Shown here: positions 10,860 through 22,221 of the stretch, one piece after another | How positions within the stretch are numbered: the stretch's first letter is position 1 | How the letters are laid out: each line of letters begins with the position of its first letter | Origin: Epiperipatus broadwayi | Lineage: Eukaryota; Onychophora; Udeonychophora; Euonychophora; Peripatidae | DNA: 64,000 nucleotides | Direction of reading: 5' to 3' | Assembly (NCBI GenBank): GCA_028023455.1 | Contig: JAQFVV010000021.1 | Location: 5,048,853 to 5,112,852, forward strand | Notes under the pieces: model-generated | Databases searched by the model: none | What the model was told of the DNA's origin: nothing | The model's input: only the letters and a program-made list of their open reading frames with translations | Position numbers and translations under genes: made by a program

Positions 10860-11936
10860 CTCCAGGTATATAAATTATACTTCTATAATCAAATATATAT
10901 ATACAAACAAACAAATAAGTATCAAGGTTCCATCTTCACATATAAAATGTTGATTTACTCTCCCAAGAGACAGATGACTTACTATGGAGTCTCAAGAAAA
11001 AAAAAAACCTACATCGTAATCTATAAAATAATAATATCCTTATATATTTTCAAATTGTTTATTTCAAACTGAAATAATTAAATTTCTTATTGGTATCTCT
11101 TTTTTTTTTTTTTTTTTTGCTGAGAAGGTATTTATAATTATTAGTTATTTGATACATATGTTGGATCTTAATATTTTACAGATTATTTTCTTGAACTTGA
11201 AAGTTCTTTTAATGTATAATAGGGTTAGTTTTCTTAACATATTTCTCTCTAAATCTTTGGATGAATTATCCATTGGTATTTTTGGGGGTCAGTTTATTAA
11301 CTGACTGAATATTGATAGTTTGCTGCAAAGACATCAAAGCAGCTTAACTCTGGGAACAATAATCATAACCCTTGATATGGCAGGAAAAAGACTAAAATTT
11401 AATATTCTGTACTAAATCTTGGAAAGTTATGCATTTCTTTTAAGCACTGCACTGTCTGGAAAGTAATAAACTGATGCATATGAGGTGATCTTTACCTAAC
11501 CATCTTGACAAAATAAAGAGCATAAATGGGATTAATCATAGCTGCAAATGGGAATAAACTAAAAAGTAGTTTTCTAAACAGACATCTTGCTTTCTCAATT
11601 CTAGGGCAAAAAAATGTTGTTGTTTTTTCTACTGAGCAGTTAACAAATAACAAATTTCACTCTAAACAGCAAATATTCAATGAATGATTTCTCTCTGCCT
11701 TCAATCTAGAGTTTGCAATCTATAAACTGTCAAAAAATAAAAATCTCTTGGGTTAAAATGTCTTGATGTACATTGTACATCACTACCCACCTGCTTGCCA
11801 CAAAAACTTTTCCCATACCTCAGATGATAAACTGCCATCTGCTCAAGGTACCTTTCAAAAACCTTTCTGAATGTTTTACCTCATTTTTCAAATTCTGAAT
11901 TATGATTTTTACAAACAATAGGTTGAATCATTCATC
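10860..11936. other. A+T-rich non-genic sequence
   Basis: No gene or family recognised. Contains A and T homopolymer runs near 11000 and 11100. Confidence 0.45.
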
Positions 11937-12412
11937 ATCAACCATTATCAGTCCACTGCAGGATAAAAGTCTTTCTATGTTAAATCCGTTTTCTCAGATC
12001 TCTAGCCTCTCTTCTCCACATTATCCCTGAAAACTTTCTTATTTCATCCATTCATCTCACATGTGGTCTCTTTCTGGGTCATTTACAATCCCTTAGAATC
12101 ACATTGAAGATTTCAATTGCCCATCTATTATCATCTCTTTTAGCAATATGTCCAGCCCAACTCCACTTCAGTCTTTCAATTTTTTGAATGAGGTCAGTAG
12201 CACCTGTTTGTTCTCTTATCCATATATTGCATTTTCAATCTCTTCTTGTTACTCCCAACATGCATCTCTCCATACTTTTTTGAGTGGCTTGAAGTCTCTG
12301 TATTGCTCTTCTATTGTGTCCAAGCCTCAGATCTCTAAGTAAAAACTGGTAAAACACATTTATTAAAAACCTTCCTTTTCAAACACATAAGCATATTTAA
12401 TACCAAGTTGTA
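11937..12412 (-). mobile_element. truncated RTE-type LINE, 3' 480 bp
   Basis: Colinear with 40440-40900 and 53870-54330, from CATCATCAACCATTATCAGT through the C-terminal coding region, on the minus strand. It is 5'-truncated in the usual LINE manner and more diverged than the two long copies. The 64-codon plus-strand ORF at 12148-12342 is antisense to it. Confidence 0.8.
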
Positions 12413-13490
12413 ATTTCAAAAATGTTTTTTTTAACTTTTTCCAAATTAAAAATAAATAAATCATAAATTGAAAATATATGTTTATTTCATAGATTGACAA
12501 AACTGAATTTTCTACAAAAGCTTTGTACATAAATTATGATTTTTATGATTAGATCAAATGTCTATATTATGTGTATATCTTTGTTAGCCAACCAAATCTA
12601 CCACTATTAGATAAGCCAGTATGCATTCACCAGGCTAATTCCTCTATCAGGTGTAATAAAAAGTGGAATTTTAGCTGAGACGTCTGTGATTACACGGTAC
12701 AAAAAATATAAATCTTGTAATACTTATATAAATATTAATTATAAAAATTTTGATTTCCAATTCTAAATAATTCCCAAAGTCACCTACACAAATCTCATTT
12801 CAACTTTTCTTATAGAATCAAATGCAAATGACTGAGTAAAAGAAATTATTCAATGCTGTAAATTTGTTCTTTATAAATACTGTGTAAAATACATATATAC
12901 TTATTTATCAAAATTTTATCCAACCTTTTGTTACCCTGTTCCCATACATCCAAATTTTTATTTAAGTTCCACTGTTCTAATTTAAAGTCCTGTATAATTT
13001 ATATTTAAGATTTAAATTTATGTGAGTGTTCTGTGCTGATTCCTAGTCATTTCAATATAATTCTAATAAATTGACTAATCACTGGAGAAATATTTAAAAG
13101 CATTAAGATCTCAGAACTATGTTAAAATCTACAATATTAGAATGATTCACCAGTGGGAAAGTTTCAGACTAATCTTTCTCACTATGCAAGTCTTTCATGC
13201 AACATATCACATTCATCAGGCGAATTGAATTTTGAGACATCTAACCTCTTCCCCCAATGTGATACTATTTATATCCATGAATGTAACTATTTGATTTTGT
13301 AGTTTGAATACATATATAATACCTCAATAATTTTTAAATTTTGAACTCATAGTATATTTAGTGTAAAGTAAGATTTATATATTGTTAATATATTTGTAAT
13401 TATAATATTATAGCTCTTATCTACTTTTTCTTCCTCCCTCAATATTTTGCTTTTTTTCATATTTCAATATAAACTTCATTAATACTCCTC
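12413..13490. other. A+T-rich non-genic sequence
   Basis: No supported feature seen. Confidence 0.45.
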
Positions 13491-13494
13491 AAAT

Positions 13495-13710
13495 ATTTTT
13501 TTTATTTATAACAGTTTTGACTGTTCTAGCAGACTTCTTCAGATCTTAAAACTTTAATACTCCTTTAACATTTAAACAAATATTTTTTTTATTTATAACA
13601 GTTTTGACTGTCCTAGCAGTCTTCTTCAGATCTTCTGAAGAAGACTGCTAGACAGTCGAAACTATTATAAATAAAAAAGGATTTGCTTAAAGTGTTAAAG
13701 GAGTATTACT
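13495..13710. repeat. hairpin repeat family 3 (direct plus inverted copies)
   Basis: A 60-base block (ATTTATAACAGTTTTGACTG...CTTCTTCAGATCTT) occurs twice directly, at about 13502 and 13589. It then occurs inverted at 13632-13707, so 13552-13707 folds almost completely on itself. The right arm reads CTGAAGA (13635-13641), a GACTG/CAGTC stem and GAAA (13658-13661), as in the related hairpin at 29935-30110. Confidence 0.7.
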
Positions 13711-13741
13711 GAAATTATAATATTTTCGCTGTATTACATAT

Positions 13742-13945
13742 ATCATCATCACCATCATTTTCAACTACTACTGATCCTGCAGAAATTAAGATCTCTCAAA
13801 ATTTAATCCAGCTTCTATCACTCTCTTCTTCACACCACAATAGCAAATTTCTTTATTCCACCCACACTTAATTTGTAGTCTCTTTCTATATCTTTTATAA
13901 TCTCTTGGGATCCAGTTTAAGATTTCAACTGTCTATTTATTATTA
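13742..13945 (-). mobile_element. diverged 3' fragment of the RTE-type LINE
   Basis: Aligns with the 3' end of the RTE copies (ATCATCATCACCATCATTTTC..., then TGATCCTGCAG and GGGATCCAGTTTAAGATTTC), with many substitutions. It is an old 5'-truncated insertion. Confidence 0.6.
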
Positions 13946-14632
13946 TCACTTCAATGTTGCATATAATAAATTTAATTTAATAATGATATTACTAAATAAA
14001 TTTCACGGAATCTACTTAAAATAGCATATTTTGCTAATTCAGAAGCCCTCTTCAAACTATAATAATTAGCATAGCGTTATTATTACAAGTGTTAAGTTGT
14101 TGATGACTACTGTTGAAGCAGCTGAAAGTATGCTACTTTAAGTTGATTGTATGAAAATGTATTTAGTTAATATTATTATTAATTTAAATGTATTATAGGT
14201 AAAAATAAAAATATTTTAATATATCTAAATAAAATAAACTATTTATTATAGATTAATTAGTGTAATAACAATAAAGTATTAATGATGCTTATAAATCTTA
14301 CAAATAACTATTATAAAACGCATTCAATAAAAAAAAATTATACATATACATTCTTTTAATGTATATCTTTTTATATATACATTCTTAAGAATAATGTCAT
14401 TTAATTGGTGATATCTTATTGTCTTGATGACTGAAATTATCTTTAATAACAGCAAACATTCATTTGGATGTTATATATCATATGAGATTTATAAAAATTT
14501 ACTTTCAGACTGTATTTAAGTATAAGTTTTAATGTAATTAAAAAGAATTTGAATTCAGACTTTCAAACTCTCTAACATCCATCGATTCTATCTTATACAA
14601 CTCTACATATGAACATATACATGTGAAAAAGA

Positions 14633-14700
14633 TAAATGATCATCAATATACATATTTCATACTGAAACAGTTCAGTACTCATCAGTTGGTCCAGATCATT
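14633..14700 (-). ncRNA. hammerhead-like ribozyme, family 2, minus strand
   Basis: CUGAUGA at 14685-14679 and GAAA at 14658-14655 (minus strand). Between them an 8-bp stem II GUACUGAA/UUCAGUAU closes on a 4-base loop. After GAAA an AUA.../...UAU stem III can form. The outer stem I AUGAUC/GAUCAU joins 14700 to about 14636. Relative to the 35.7-kb copy, stem II differs by a G-C to A-U pair swap that keeps pairing. Cleavage would fall in the U-rich stretch near 14645. Not tested; activity is inferred. Confidence 0.5.
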
Positions 14701-14894
14701 ATCTTCCATATATATATATATATATATATAATCAATGTTCAGTTTTTATTAAGATAGCAAATCTTCAAACTGGGATAGGCCTCAATGATATGGATAGGTG
14801 AAGAGTTGGAAGGTGAAGAAGATTGAAGCCTACCCATTAAAGTTTGAAGATTTTCTATCTTAATTTAATGGATCACTGATTATATGTATGTGAC

Positions 14895-14962
14895 GGAGAT
14901 GATAAGGACCAACTGATGAGTGCTGCTTCACCATGAAATATATATATGCTGGAGATCATTTA
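14895..14962 (+). ncRNA. hammerhead-like ribozyme, family 2, plus strand
   Basis: CUGAUGA at 14913-14919 and GAAA at 14935-14938. Stem II GUGCUG/CACCAU carries one C.C mismatch. CCA/UGG supports inner stem I and AUGAU/AUCAU the outer helix. It is probably weakened, but clearly the partner of the minus-strand copy in the same foldback. Confidence 0.42.
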
Positions 14963-15120
14963 TATTTTTCACATGTATGTGGTCATGTGTAGGAATTGTA
15001 TAAAATGGAATGGATAAATGTAGGAAGCTTGAAAGTCTGAATTCAATCTCTTCTAATTACATTAATTTCAGCGTGTATTAATTCATCTAACATTTACTTA
15101 TATTATTATTTAAAGTTGTA

Positions 15121-15264
15121 ATTATAAATTTATTAACGCACATTGATTACGTAAGTAATATTTACTGAGGCTATAGCTTGTGGTTAAAACACCTGTAGAG
15201 GTCCCTACTATCGCATTTTACACGCATATTATCGAGGTTATAGCCTCAGTAAATATTACTTATA
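15121..15264. mobile_element. palindromic repeat family R1
   Basis: AAGTAATATTTACTGAGGCT at 15153 is inverted as AGCCTCAGTAAATATTACTT ending near 15261. The interior is CTTGTGGTTAAAACACCTGTAGAGGTCCCTACTATCGCA (given in part). Related copies lie at 345-415 and 30216-30305. It looks like a small inverted-repeat element of unknown family. Confidence 0.65.
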
Positions 15265-18200
15265 TTTTTATTTTTGAGATGTTATATTTAAGCGAATAAT
15301 TGACATGACTCATGACAGCTGATATGGAATAATTCCCATGTGTATATATTGTAACCTTAAATTTTGCCTGCTGAACTATGTTTCTGTCTTAAGTTGATAT
15401 ATCTAAAAAAAATGATATAATTCATTTCTTGTCAAATGAGTTAGTTTGCATATTAAACATAGTAGGTCATTTAATAAGTTATTTTATTAAGTTATAAAAC
15501 TTTTATTATATTTATTTATGATAAGTTTAAGTAAAATGAGCTTAATTAATTTTGAAGCAGCAGTCAAACTCCATTCTGGAATTATAAATATTTTAAAACC
15601 CTATATTTAATATTTTTATTAATGCATATCTTTTCTTTAGCTTACCATACAATTATATACTAAATGTAATTTAAACAATGTTTATTAAGTAAGTTACTTT
15701 AAAACAAACATTTAAATAATGTAATAATACTTTAATTTTAAAAAAACACAACTAGTTATAATTTATTTTAAAATAGTTCTAATAGTTTACATCTTTCAAG
15801 TGTGTGCACATGTATAAAAGTGGTTTTGACTTAAAAGCAAACGTTTTAAAAAAGTTAAATAAAACATATTGTACTATATTTAATTATTGTTAAATAATCA
15901 TTTGTAAATTTATTGTGTATTGTCTGTAAAATCTAGAGATTTAAAAAATACTATTAATTAATACTATTAATTGATACTCTAATTTTGGCAAGCATTGATT
16001 TATTATCACGACTTATATAAAAGCAACTGTGTTAAAACTTATTTATCTTGTTTTCATTTTCTCTTAAATTGTTAATTCAGTAATTATCTAGTTTAATTTT
16101 AAATAATGAATGGCTAAAATAATATCTGCTTGGGCTTCCTGCTTTAGCCCAACTATCTGTCCAGTATCTTCCCAAAGTATATGTCCAAAGAAAATTTTAA
16201 ACAACTTATCAACTGAAGGAAATGATAAGTTATCACATTGCTTTGCAATGTCAGGAATGCTCATGAAGGTATAATTATATTTCTAGAACTATAATTAACT
16301 TTCAACTTATTGTCGATTCATGTTTGAATTTAAATAAAATTAATTCTATTTTGAATACCAGAACTCAGCCTAACTTTATAAATAAATCATCAAATTTTAT
16401 TGTACAGTTAATAATAAACTGTATATTGCTTTATTGTTAACAAGTATTCTTTATTATGCTTAATTTTGTTTTATAAACAGATTTGAACTTTTCCAAACTC
16501 GAGGAATATTTTAAGAATAAAAGCAGTTGTAAAATAATAATTCCAAAAGTTCAAAATGTGTTTACCTTGTTGCTGAAATGAATCATTTTAGTAATATTAT
16601 GCTTTCAAGTTAATATATCCTTTGGAAAAATAATGTGGTGAAAGTTTTAAAATAAACAAAATGTTTATTTCACTATCTCCATAATTTAAAAATGGAAATA
16701 TTGTATTTCCAGGAATTGTCTTACTTTAAATATGTCATGGAAAGAATAGCTTTCTATTTATACATTTTATCACTAGACAAAATACTTTGTGGAAGTATAC
16801 TTCAATTTATTGGAATATTTTACTTGTTATGGAAATAAAAGTAAATATTTGTGCAAATATATGCTTCATTTTGTCTATTTTACTTGCTATGAAAGATAAA
16901 ATAATGTTGTGCCCTCTACAATCTATGTATTGTTTTATTAATTTTATATTGCTTCAAAGGAACTAATATTGTAGTCGCTATAAATTTCATGTTGTTTTAA
17001 ATTCTGCATTACTTTGGAAGAAATAATGTTATTAAACTTTGTACTGCTTTAAATAATATTGTGCTAGCTTTACCTTGAACGGCTTTAAATTGTCAATGCT
17101 CGTTTCAGTGTCTCGGATTTTGACAATTTGCTTTCCCAAATTTGAGATCTAAACATTAAGAATATTTTAATGAAATATTCTAAATTTCAATGGAATTATT
17201 ATCCAGATTATAGTACTGTAGAGAATTGCATTGGAATCAACGATTTCAGGATTAAGAAATTGTTATGATGGTAAAAAAGTCAAAACACAATATTTTAGAT
17301 ATAAATTTGTATATTTTATTTATGTATATATTATTTGCTTATAATTTATGCTATAGAAATAGTGGAGTTTTCAGAATATCTTTTCATTGTGGTATAATCA
17401 AAAGTAATATGCGCACTTAGTATGGAATTATTCAGGGTGTGGTATAAATGAATTATTTAAGTTGATGTTTTAGTTCTTTTTAAATTACTAAACCCTGAAT
17501 TCATGACTAGTTATTTTATTTTAATTATGTTTTATCAGTTTTCCACACCATGCATTCAAGTGTGGTTATATGATAAATAGTAGGATTCTCAAACTATTTT
17601 CATATATTGCTTTAGTTATGCTTTGGAAGTATGGAATATCATAGGTAACATGTAGCAGATAATGGTATTTTGGCAATTTTTTGTGGTTTATTATTAAGTT
17701 TACTAATATTAGTCATATACTCCTAATTCTTTATTTACACATATGGACAAGTGTGTACTTTTAGATTAATCAATCATTTGTGCCTGCTGGTATTTCTTGT
17801 TTTTCAGAACAAAATGTTGAAGGCATGTGTAATGCTAACCATGTCTTTATTTTGCTCTTAATATTATAAAAGTAGTTTGAATATTTTGATGCTGTTGATA
17901 TGCATAACATGCATATTTGATGTACAAAAACCATGATAAAATATTCTCTGCCTAGGCCTATGTAATTATTTTATATTGGCTTAAGAAATAATGCATCTTC
18001 TGTGAATTCAATGTTACTTTATCATCGACAATAATTATTTGTCAATATATTGAATACTTTTTATACTTATGTCATAGTGAAAAGAAAGCTAGATTAATAA
18101 AATAAATGTGAGAACTTTCTGTATTCATAGCTGAAAATATTATTTTCTTTATGTATTTAAATTTATTATTAAAATATTGTGATAATTGAATTATTTTAAT

Positions 18201-18782
18201 CATATTAAAATTACAATATTCTATAATTGTTATATTTTCTAGTATTAATAAAATCGTTGTTTGATTCTTAAATTTAGTCTTTGTATCTGTACCATCATCT
18301 TTATATCTGTACCATCAGAAAATCTAAATCATACAAATATAAAAGTATAATAATGCTTAATAATCACTCTGTTAAAGTTTATGTTATTTGATGTTAAAGT
18401 AACATCTATGTTTAAGATTATTTGGCTCTATTATTTTAATTTGCATTTTAAGAAACCCTTTGGTGTGATATATAAGTATGAACAAAATCTCTTTCTTACA
18501 GCATCACACATTATTCTACATTGATGAGTCATTTTAAATGAGACTAGTTATTATTTAAAATTATAATTATTTATTTATAGATTGTAATAGGATATTATTA
18601 GAAGCAGGAATAATATCTTATTTGACAATAGACTATATATTTTTATATAACTCGAACCTGAGATGTAGTGTATTTAGATTAACTGTGAAGTTTTAAGGTA
18701 ACTTGTTTTTCACATGACTTTTCTCTGTTAGATTTATTTACAGCAGTAGTAGAGCTGTGAATGGAAGGTTACAATATATACC
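15265..18782. other. featureless A+T-rich stretch
   Basis: 3.5 kb without a supported ORF, RNA gene or recognised repeat. Only small direct repetitions are seen, for example TCTGTACCATCATCTTTATATCTGTACCATCA near 18285-18316 (given in part as TCTGTACCATCA twice). It could be intronic or intergenic. Confidence 0.5.
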
Positions 18783-19156
18783 CAGGGTGTCCCTTAAGAC
18801 TGAACATATAGATAAAAATACATATTTTCAAGAAATAAAATTTATTAACATTTTTTCCAATTGGAATATTAAATACTATCTTCAATATGATTTCCATCAT
18901 TTGCAATGCAAAGATTGATGCACTTTGCAAAATTCACATGAACTTGATGTAATAAATTCACGTTGCCATCAATTTTAGTGCATTCACACTTTATGCGTTC
19001 AATCGTGTTACGTCTGTGATTTTCATTGAGTATACCTTCACCATCGTGGAAAAGCCAATTGGAATCCCCTTGAATAATGTGCATTAAATTCATCTGCTAT
19101 GTTTTGATGTATAGTTCATAAGATTTCCTATGTGTCCAGACTTATGGGCCACCCTG
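18783..19156 (-). mobile_element. internally deleted mariner-like transposon
   Basis: Termini CAGGGTGTCCCTTAAGACTG (18783) and, inverted, CAGGGTGGCCCATAAGTCTG (ending 19156) agree at 19 of 23 positions. TATA sequence flanks both ends, fitting a TA target. The interior retains only the C-terminal part of a transposase on the minus strand. At 374 bp it is a deletion derivative. Confidence 0.7.
18869..19093 (-). pseudogene. C-terminal fragment of a mariner-type transposase
   Basis: A 74-residue ORF ending INLCIANDGNHIEDSI. This matches the way IS630/Tc1/mariner transposases end (an R/K-rich helix followed by C-x-x-x-x-G-x-H-x-E; family knowledge). The DDE catalytic core and N-terminal DNA-binding domain are missing, because the right terminal repeat begins only about 40 bases upstream. 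Not functional as a transposase. Confidence 0.55.
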
Positions 19157-19488
19157 TATATATAATTACATTTTGATCTACAAACGTCAACCTTACTCTA
19201 TCCACAACCTTCAAAAGATCAATTTTAAATAAATATATTAATAATTATCACCAATCATTTATTAAAGTAGAGAATATCTCTAGCCCATATATAAACTTTA
19301 AACCTTAATTAAAGATTAATATATGTTTTTAATTGAACATACACATATGGAGTAATTCAACTTCATTTCTCCTTTATCATGTGTAATATCTTTTATAGAT
19401 ATACTTCACACTCTTCATTCCAGCAAGCTTTCTTGAAACATATGAAGATTATTAAGTGCATCCATATTATATATCTTCAAATTTTATT
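19157..19488. other. A+T-rich non-genic sequence
   Basis: No supported feature. A 67-codon ORF runs across the edge of the next foldback and is not convincing. Confidence 0.4.
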
Positions 19489-19599
19489 AAAACAGGCAAA
19501 ACTCACTATACGTATTGCCACACACAGCAAGCTAGAGCAATCAATGGATTCCAGAAGGCTTGTGCATAAAATCCCCATCTAGTGCCTACTCATCCAATA

Positions 19600-19641
19600 T
19601 CCCCAGACTAGTTTCTAGCTTGTGACCTTCATCAGTGAGGA
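19600..19641 (-). ncRNA. hammerhead ribozyme (type I-like), family 1, minus strand
   Basis: 42 nt, read 5' to 3' from 19641 to 19600. Stem I 5' strand UCCUCA pairs with UGGGGA at the 3' end (6 bp, one wobble). Next come CUGAUGA, a short stem II GGU/GCU around loop CACAA, GAAA, and a 2-bp stem III (AC/GU, loop UA) ending in GUC, the expected cleavage triplet. The base next to A9 and its partner are A and A in all copies instead of the usual G-C, the main departure from consensus. Confidence 0.6.
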
Positions 19642-20003
19642 GCCTTGGATCTGAGAGCACTGCACCTAGATCTTAGGATCTAATGCAACCCTCCAGCAAC
19701 CACCTTTTTATCTCCATTTAACTACAAAATTATGAGTCTTAAACTGAAAACACCATTATCCTATTAGGCAGGATAAGATAGTGGTGGCTATGGTTATTAA
19801 AGAACCAAAGACACCAAAATGTATGGGTACTGAACTGGGTTCAGACCCATATGACTATATAAGCTGATGGGCTGGGATTGAAAACATTAAGGTGTTTTCA
19901 GTTTAAGACTCATAGTTTGGTAGTTAAATGGAGATAAAAAGGTGGTTGCTGGAGGGTTGTATTAGATCCTAATATCTAGGTGCAGTGCTCTCAGATTGAA
20001 GGC

Positions 20004-20045
20004 TCCTCACTGATGAAGGCCACAAGCCAGAAACTGGTCTGGGGA
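20004..20045 (+). ncRNA. hammerhead ribozyme (type I-like), family 1, plus strand
   Basis: Same 42-nt layout: UCCUCA (20004-20009), CUGAUGA (20010-20016), stem II GGC/GCC around CACAA, GAAA (20030-20033), stem III AC/GU with loop UG, GUC (20037-20039) and UGGGGA (20040-20045). Stem II is fully Watson-Crick here, where the minus-strand partner has GGU/GCU. It is the best-formed copy in the window. Confidence 0.65.
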
Positions 20046-20200
20046 TATTGGATGAGTAGGCACTAGATGGGGATTTTATGCACAAGCCCCCTGGCAGGTT
20101 TTGTGTGGCAATATGTATAGTGAGTTTTGCCTGTTTTAACAACAGTTATACACAAGCATAAGAGGTGGTAGTCATGTGATGTTTGTTGGCTTCAAATTTT

Positions 20201-20540
20201 ATTTTTATTTCATAGCATTTTTCTGCTTAGCTCAATGTTATCACAACTATTCATCAGCTCAGAAGTCAGATTAACCTCTCTCATTCTGGATGCATATTTG
20301 AAACATCCAGCTCACTTTTTCCCTAAGTGAGTAAAACATCTATAGTTTGTCAATTTTTATATGTTGTATAGTAATTGAATAATGAACTTGTATTTATAAA
20401 TTCGACTATTTCCATCATCTGATATAATAAGTATTGAATGTCTTTAGAAAAATTTAACTTTATTTGAATATTCCAAATACATTCAATTGTTAGTAATAGC
20501 ACGCATGTTAGTATATGCATAACATTTTGAGAGGTAATCT
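20201..20540. other. A+T-rich non-genic sequence
   Basis: No supported feature seen. Confidence 0.4.
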
Positions 20541-20670
20541 TCTTTCTTCTTCAGGTGTTGCTGGCCTGACCAGTGATAGTATTAGCATGGAAATCGAACC
20601 TGGACTCTTAGATTCTTAAATATTGAATTTTAAGGTAACACTCTAATAAACCGAGTTATCCTGATCAGGC
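20541..20670 (-). mobile_element. tRNA-derived SINE, family S2
   Basis: On the minus strand, an A-box-like TAACTCGGTTTATTAGAGTG is followed about 45 bases later by AGTCCAGGTTCGATTTCC, a near-perfect B box. The tRNA-like part is bracketed by an inverted repeat (AGGTGTT.CTGGCCTGA / TCAGGCCAG.AACACCT), part of the repeat body. One copy only is seen. Confidence 0.55.
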
Positions 20671-21913
20671 CAGAAACACCTAGAAAAAGGAGAATAATAC
20701 TTGTCAAAACGTTGTGCATATACTAAGCAATATGCTATTATTAACAGTCGAATGTATTTGAAACATTTAAATAAGGTTACTTTTTTCTTGATGATGGAAA
20801 TAGTCCAATACATAAATACAACTAAAATACCATCATCACAAACCTTCAGGAAAACACTGAATAATGATTGTTGCAATTAGGGATGATCTCTCCAGAACTT
20901 TTTAAATTTTGACTTTTCACTAAGATGTTATAATTTATTTGTCCAACAAATTTGAGATGACTATTTAATTTAAACGTAACCTATGCACCGTTGATTAAAA
21001 TAGCAATAAAATATATTTTAAATCGTTCATACCCAAGATGTTAAAATAAGCATTAAAATACAGTAAAAGCTTTTTTTTTTTATTTTATTGTTTACAATTG
21101 CAGTAGATTTATTTTTGGTTATAATAGCCGGTAAGTCATTTTTTATTAGGGAATATTCTGAGAGAAGACTAATGTAATTTAGAACTTTGCTGTCTTGAAT
21201 AAAATCTGACAGTTTGAATTTTTTAGACTGCAATAAAACTCACACTTAAAATGATTATGACAAATAAAATTTATGTAAAATGATCTTTCGTAATGAACTG
21301 ATTATGTATGCAAATATTAACAACTCATTTACAATTATAATTTTTTTTTTAAACTGAATGAAACTACTTCGAGGAAAAAAGAGAAGATTTTTAGCGAAAA
21401 GTTAACATAAAATTATATTTTATTAAAATGTGCACAAATCTAATTATTTTTAAAACAAACATATTATGCTAATTAAAATGAAATTTTTAATGAAATTTAA
21501 TATACTTGAACTAAAATATTTTGTAGTTTGCATTTAAATTTGAAATTTATTCTCTTTTTGTTTTGCTATAAAATGTGCATTATTTAAATAATTAAAAACT
21601 TTCTTTATATCCATCAGATATTAGTTTATAAATAATTTATTGTACATTAAAAAATAAAATTGAATTATAAAGTAATAAAATAATAAAGTTTCTTTTTTAT
21701 AAATCATAATTTGAAATGAAATGTATTTTTTTTTTAAGAAAAAATTCAAATAATGAAAACTTTATTCAAAATATTATATAAGTTTTTTTAATGATTATAA
21801 TATATGTATTCAGTTATTATCTCTTTAATCCTTACAGAAACTTGTAAACTCAGTACAAAAAAGCTATTATGGCATGTCAAAGAAAACGTTAAACTTGGAA
21901 CTTTCAATTGATA
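20671..21913. other. A+T-rich non-genic sequence
   Basis: No supported gene. Long A/T runs (for example near 21070, 21345 and 21730) and nothing repeated within the window. Confidence 0.45.
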
Positions 21914-22030
21914 ATTGGTGGTTACCTAGCAACATCAAAAGTAAAGCTATCTCTGTTTGTTTACATGGATATAATCTACAATTTCCTTTGTTTACATTAT
22001 AATAAATCCATGAAAATATATGCAAGGGAA
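21914..22030 (+). repeat. duplicated segment, copy without insertion
   Basis: GGTGGTTACCTAGCAACATC, AAAGTAAAGCTATCTCTG, then TTTACATGGATATAATCTAC and ATAATAAATCCATGAAAATAT. The same segment recurs at 22222-22550 but split by an insertion, so this is the uninterrupted paralogue. Confidence 0.7.
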
Positions 22031-22221
22031 GGCAAATTATTTACTTACAGGATGTCAAATGATGTGTCTTCTGAATCCTCATATCTATAAAAATACTTAT
22101 ACTGGGTTTAAACCCTAATAGCAACTTGAGTTAGAAGTAAAAGAGGATTTCCTTTTTCTTCTAATTAAACTCAGGATAAGGGAGGTATAGATTACTAAAG
22201 TAAACTTGATTATCCTCAGGG

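Larger units (their letters stand above)
14525..15080. mobile_element. inverted dimer of the ribozyme/tRNA-like family 2
   Basis: The left arm (about 14525-14700, minus-strand sense) and right arm (about 14890-15075, plus-strand sense) are diverged inverted copies. Each arm, from inside outward, has a hammerhead-like motif, a spacer ending ACATGT, then a tRNA-like stretch ending in a B-box-like GTCTGAATTCAAT. The centre holds a TA run and the block AGTTTGAAGATTT.CTATCTTAAT, also found at 61866-61905. No ORF. Confidence 0.75.
19489..20200. mobile_element. inverted dimer of hammerhead family 1
   Basis: Arms of about 255 bases (19489-19755 and 19890-20141) are highly similar inverted copies beginning AAAACAGGCAAAACTCACTAT. 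They surround about 130 bp of unique spacer. Beyond the right arm, 20141-20200 continues with a block (revcomp AACATCACATGACTACCACC) also found at 22270-22310 and 58785-58815, so the parental element is longer and the left end is truncated. Each arm carries a complete hammerhead-like motif, pointing outward. No ORF. Confidence 0.82.

Noticed and set aside
16101-16270. Less A+T-rich stretch that might be an exon
   Set aside because: Only a short open frame with no splice-site pair or domain that I could support.
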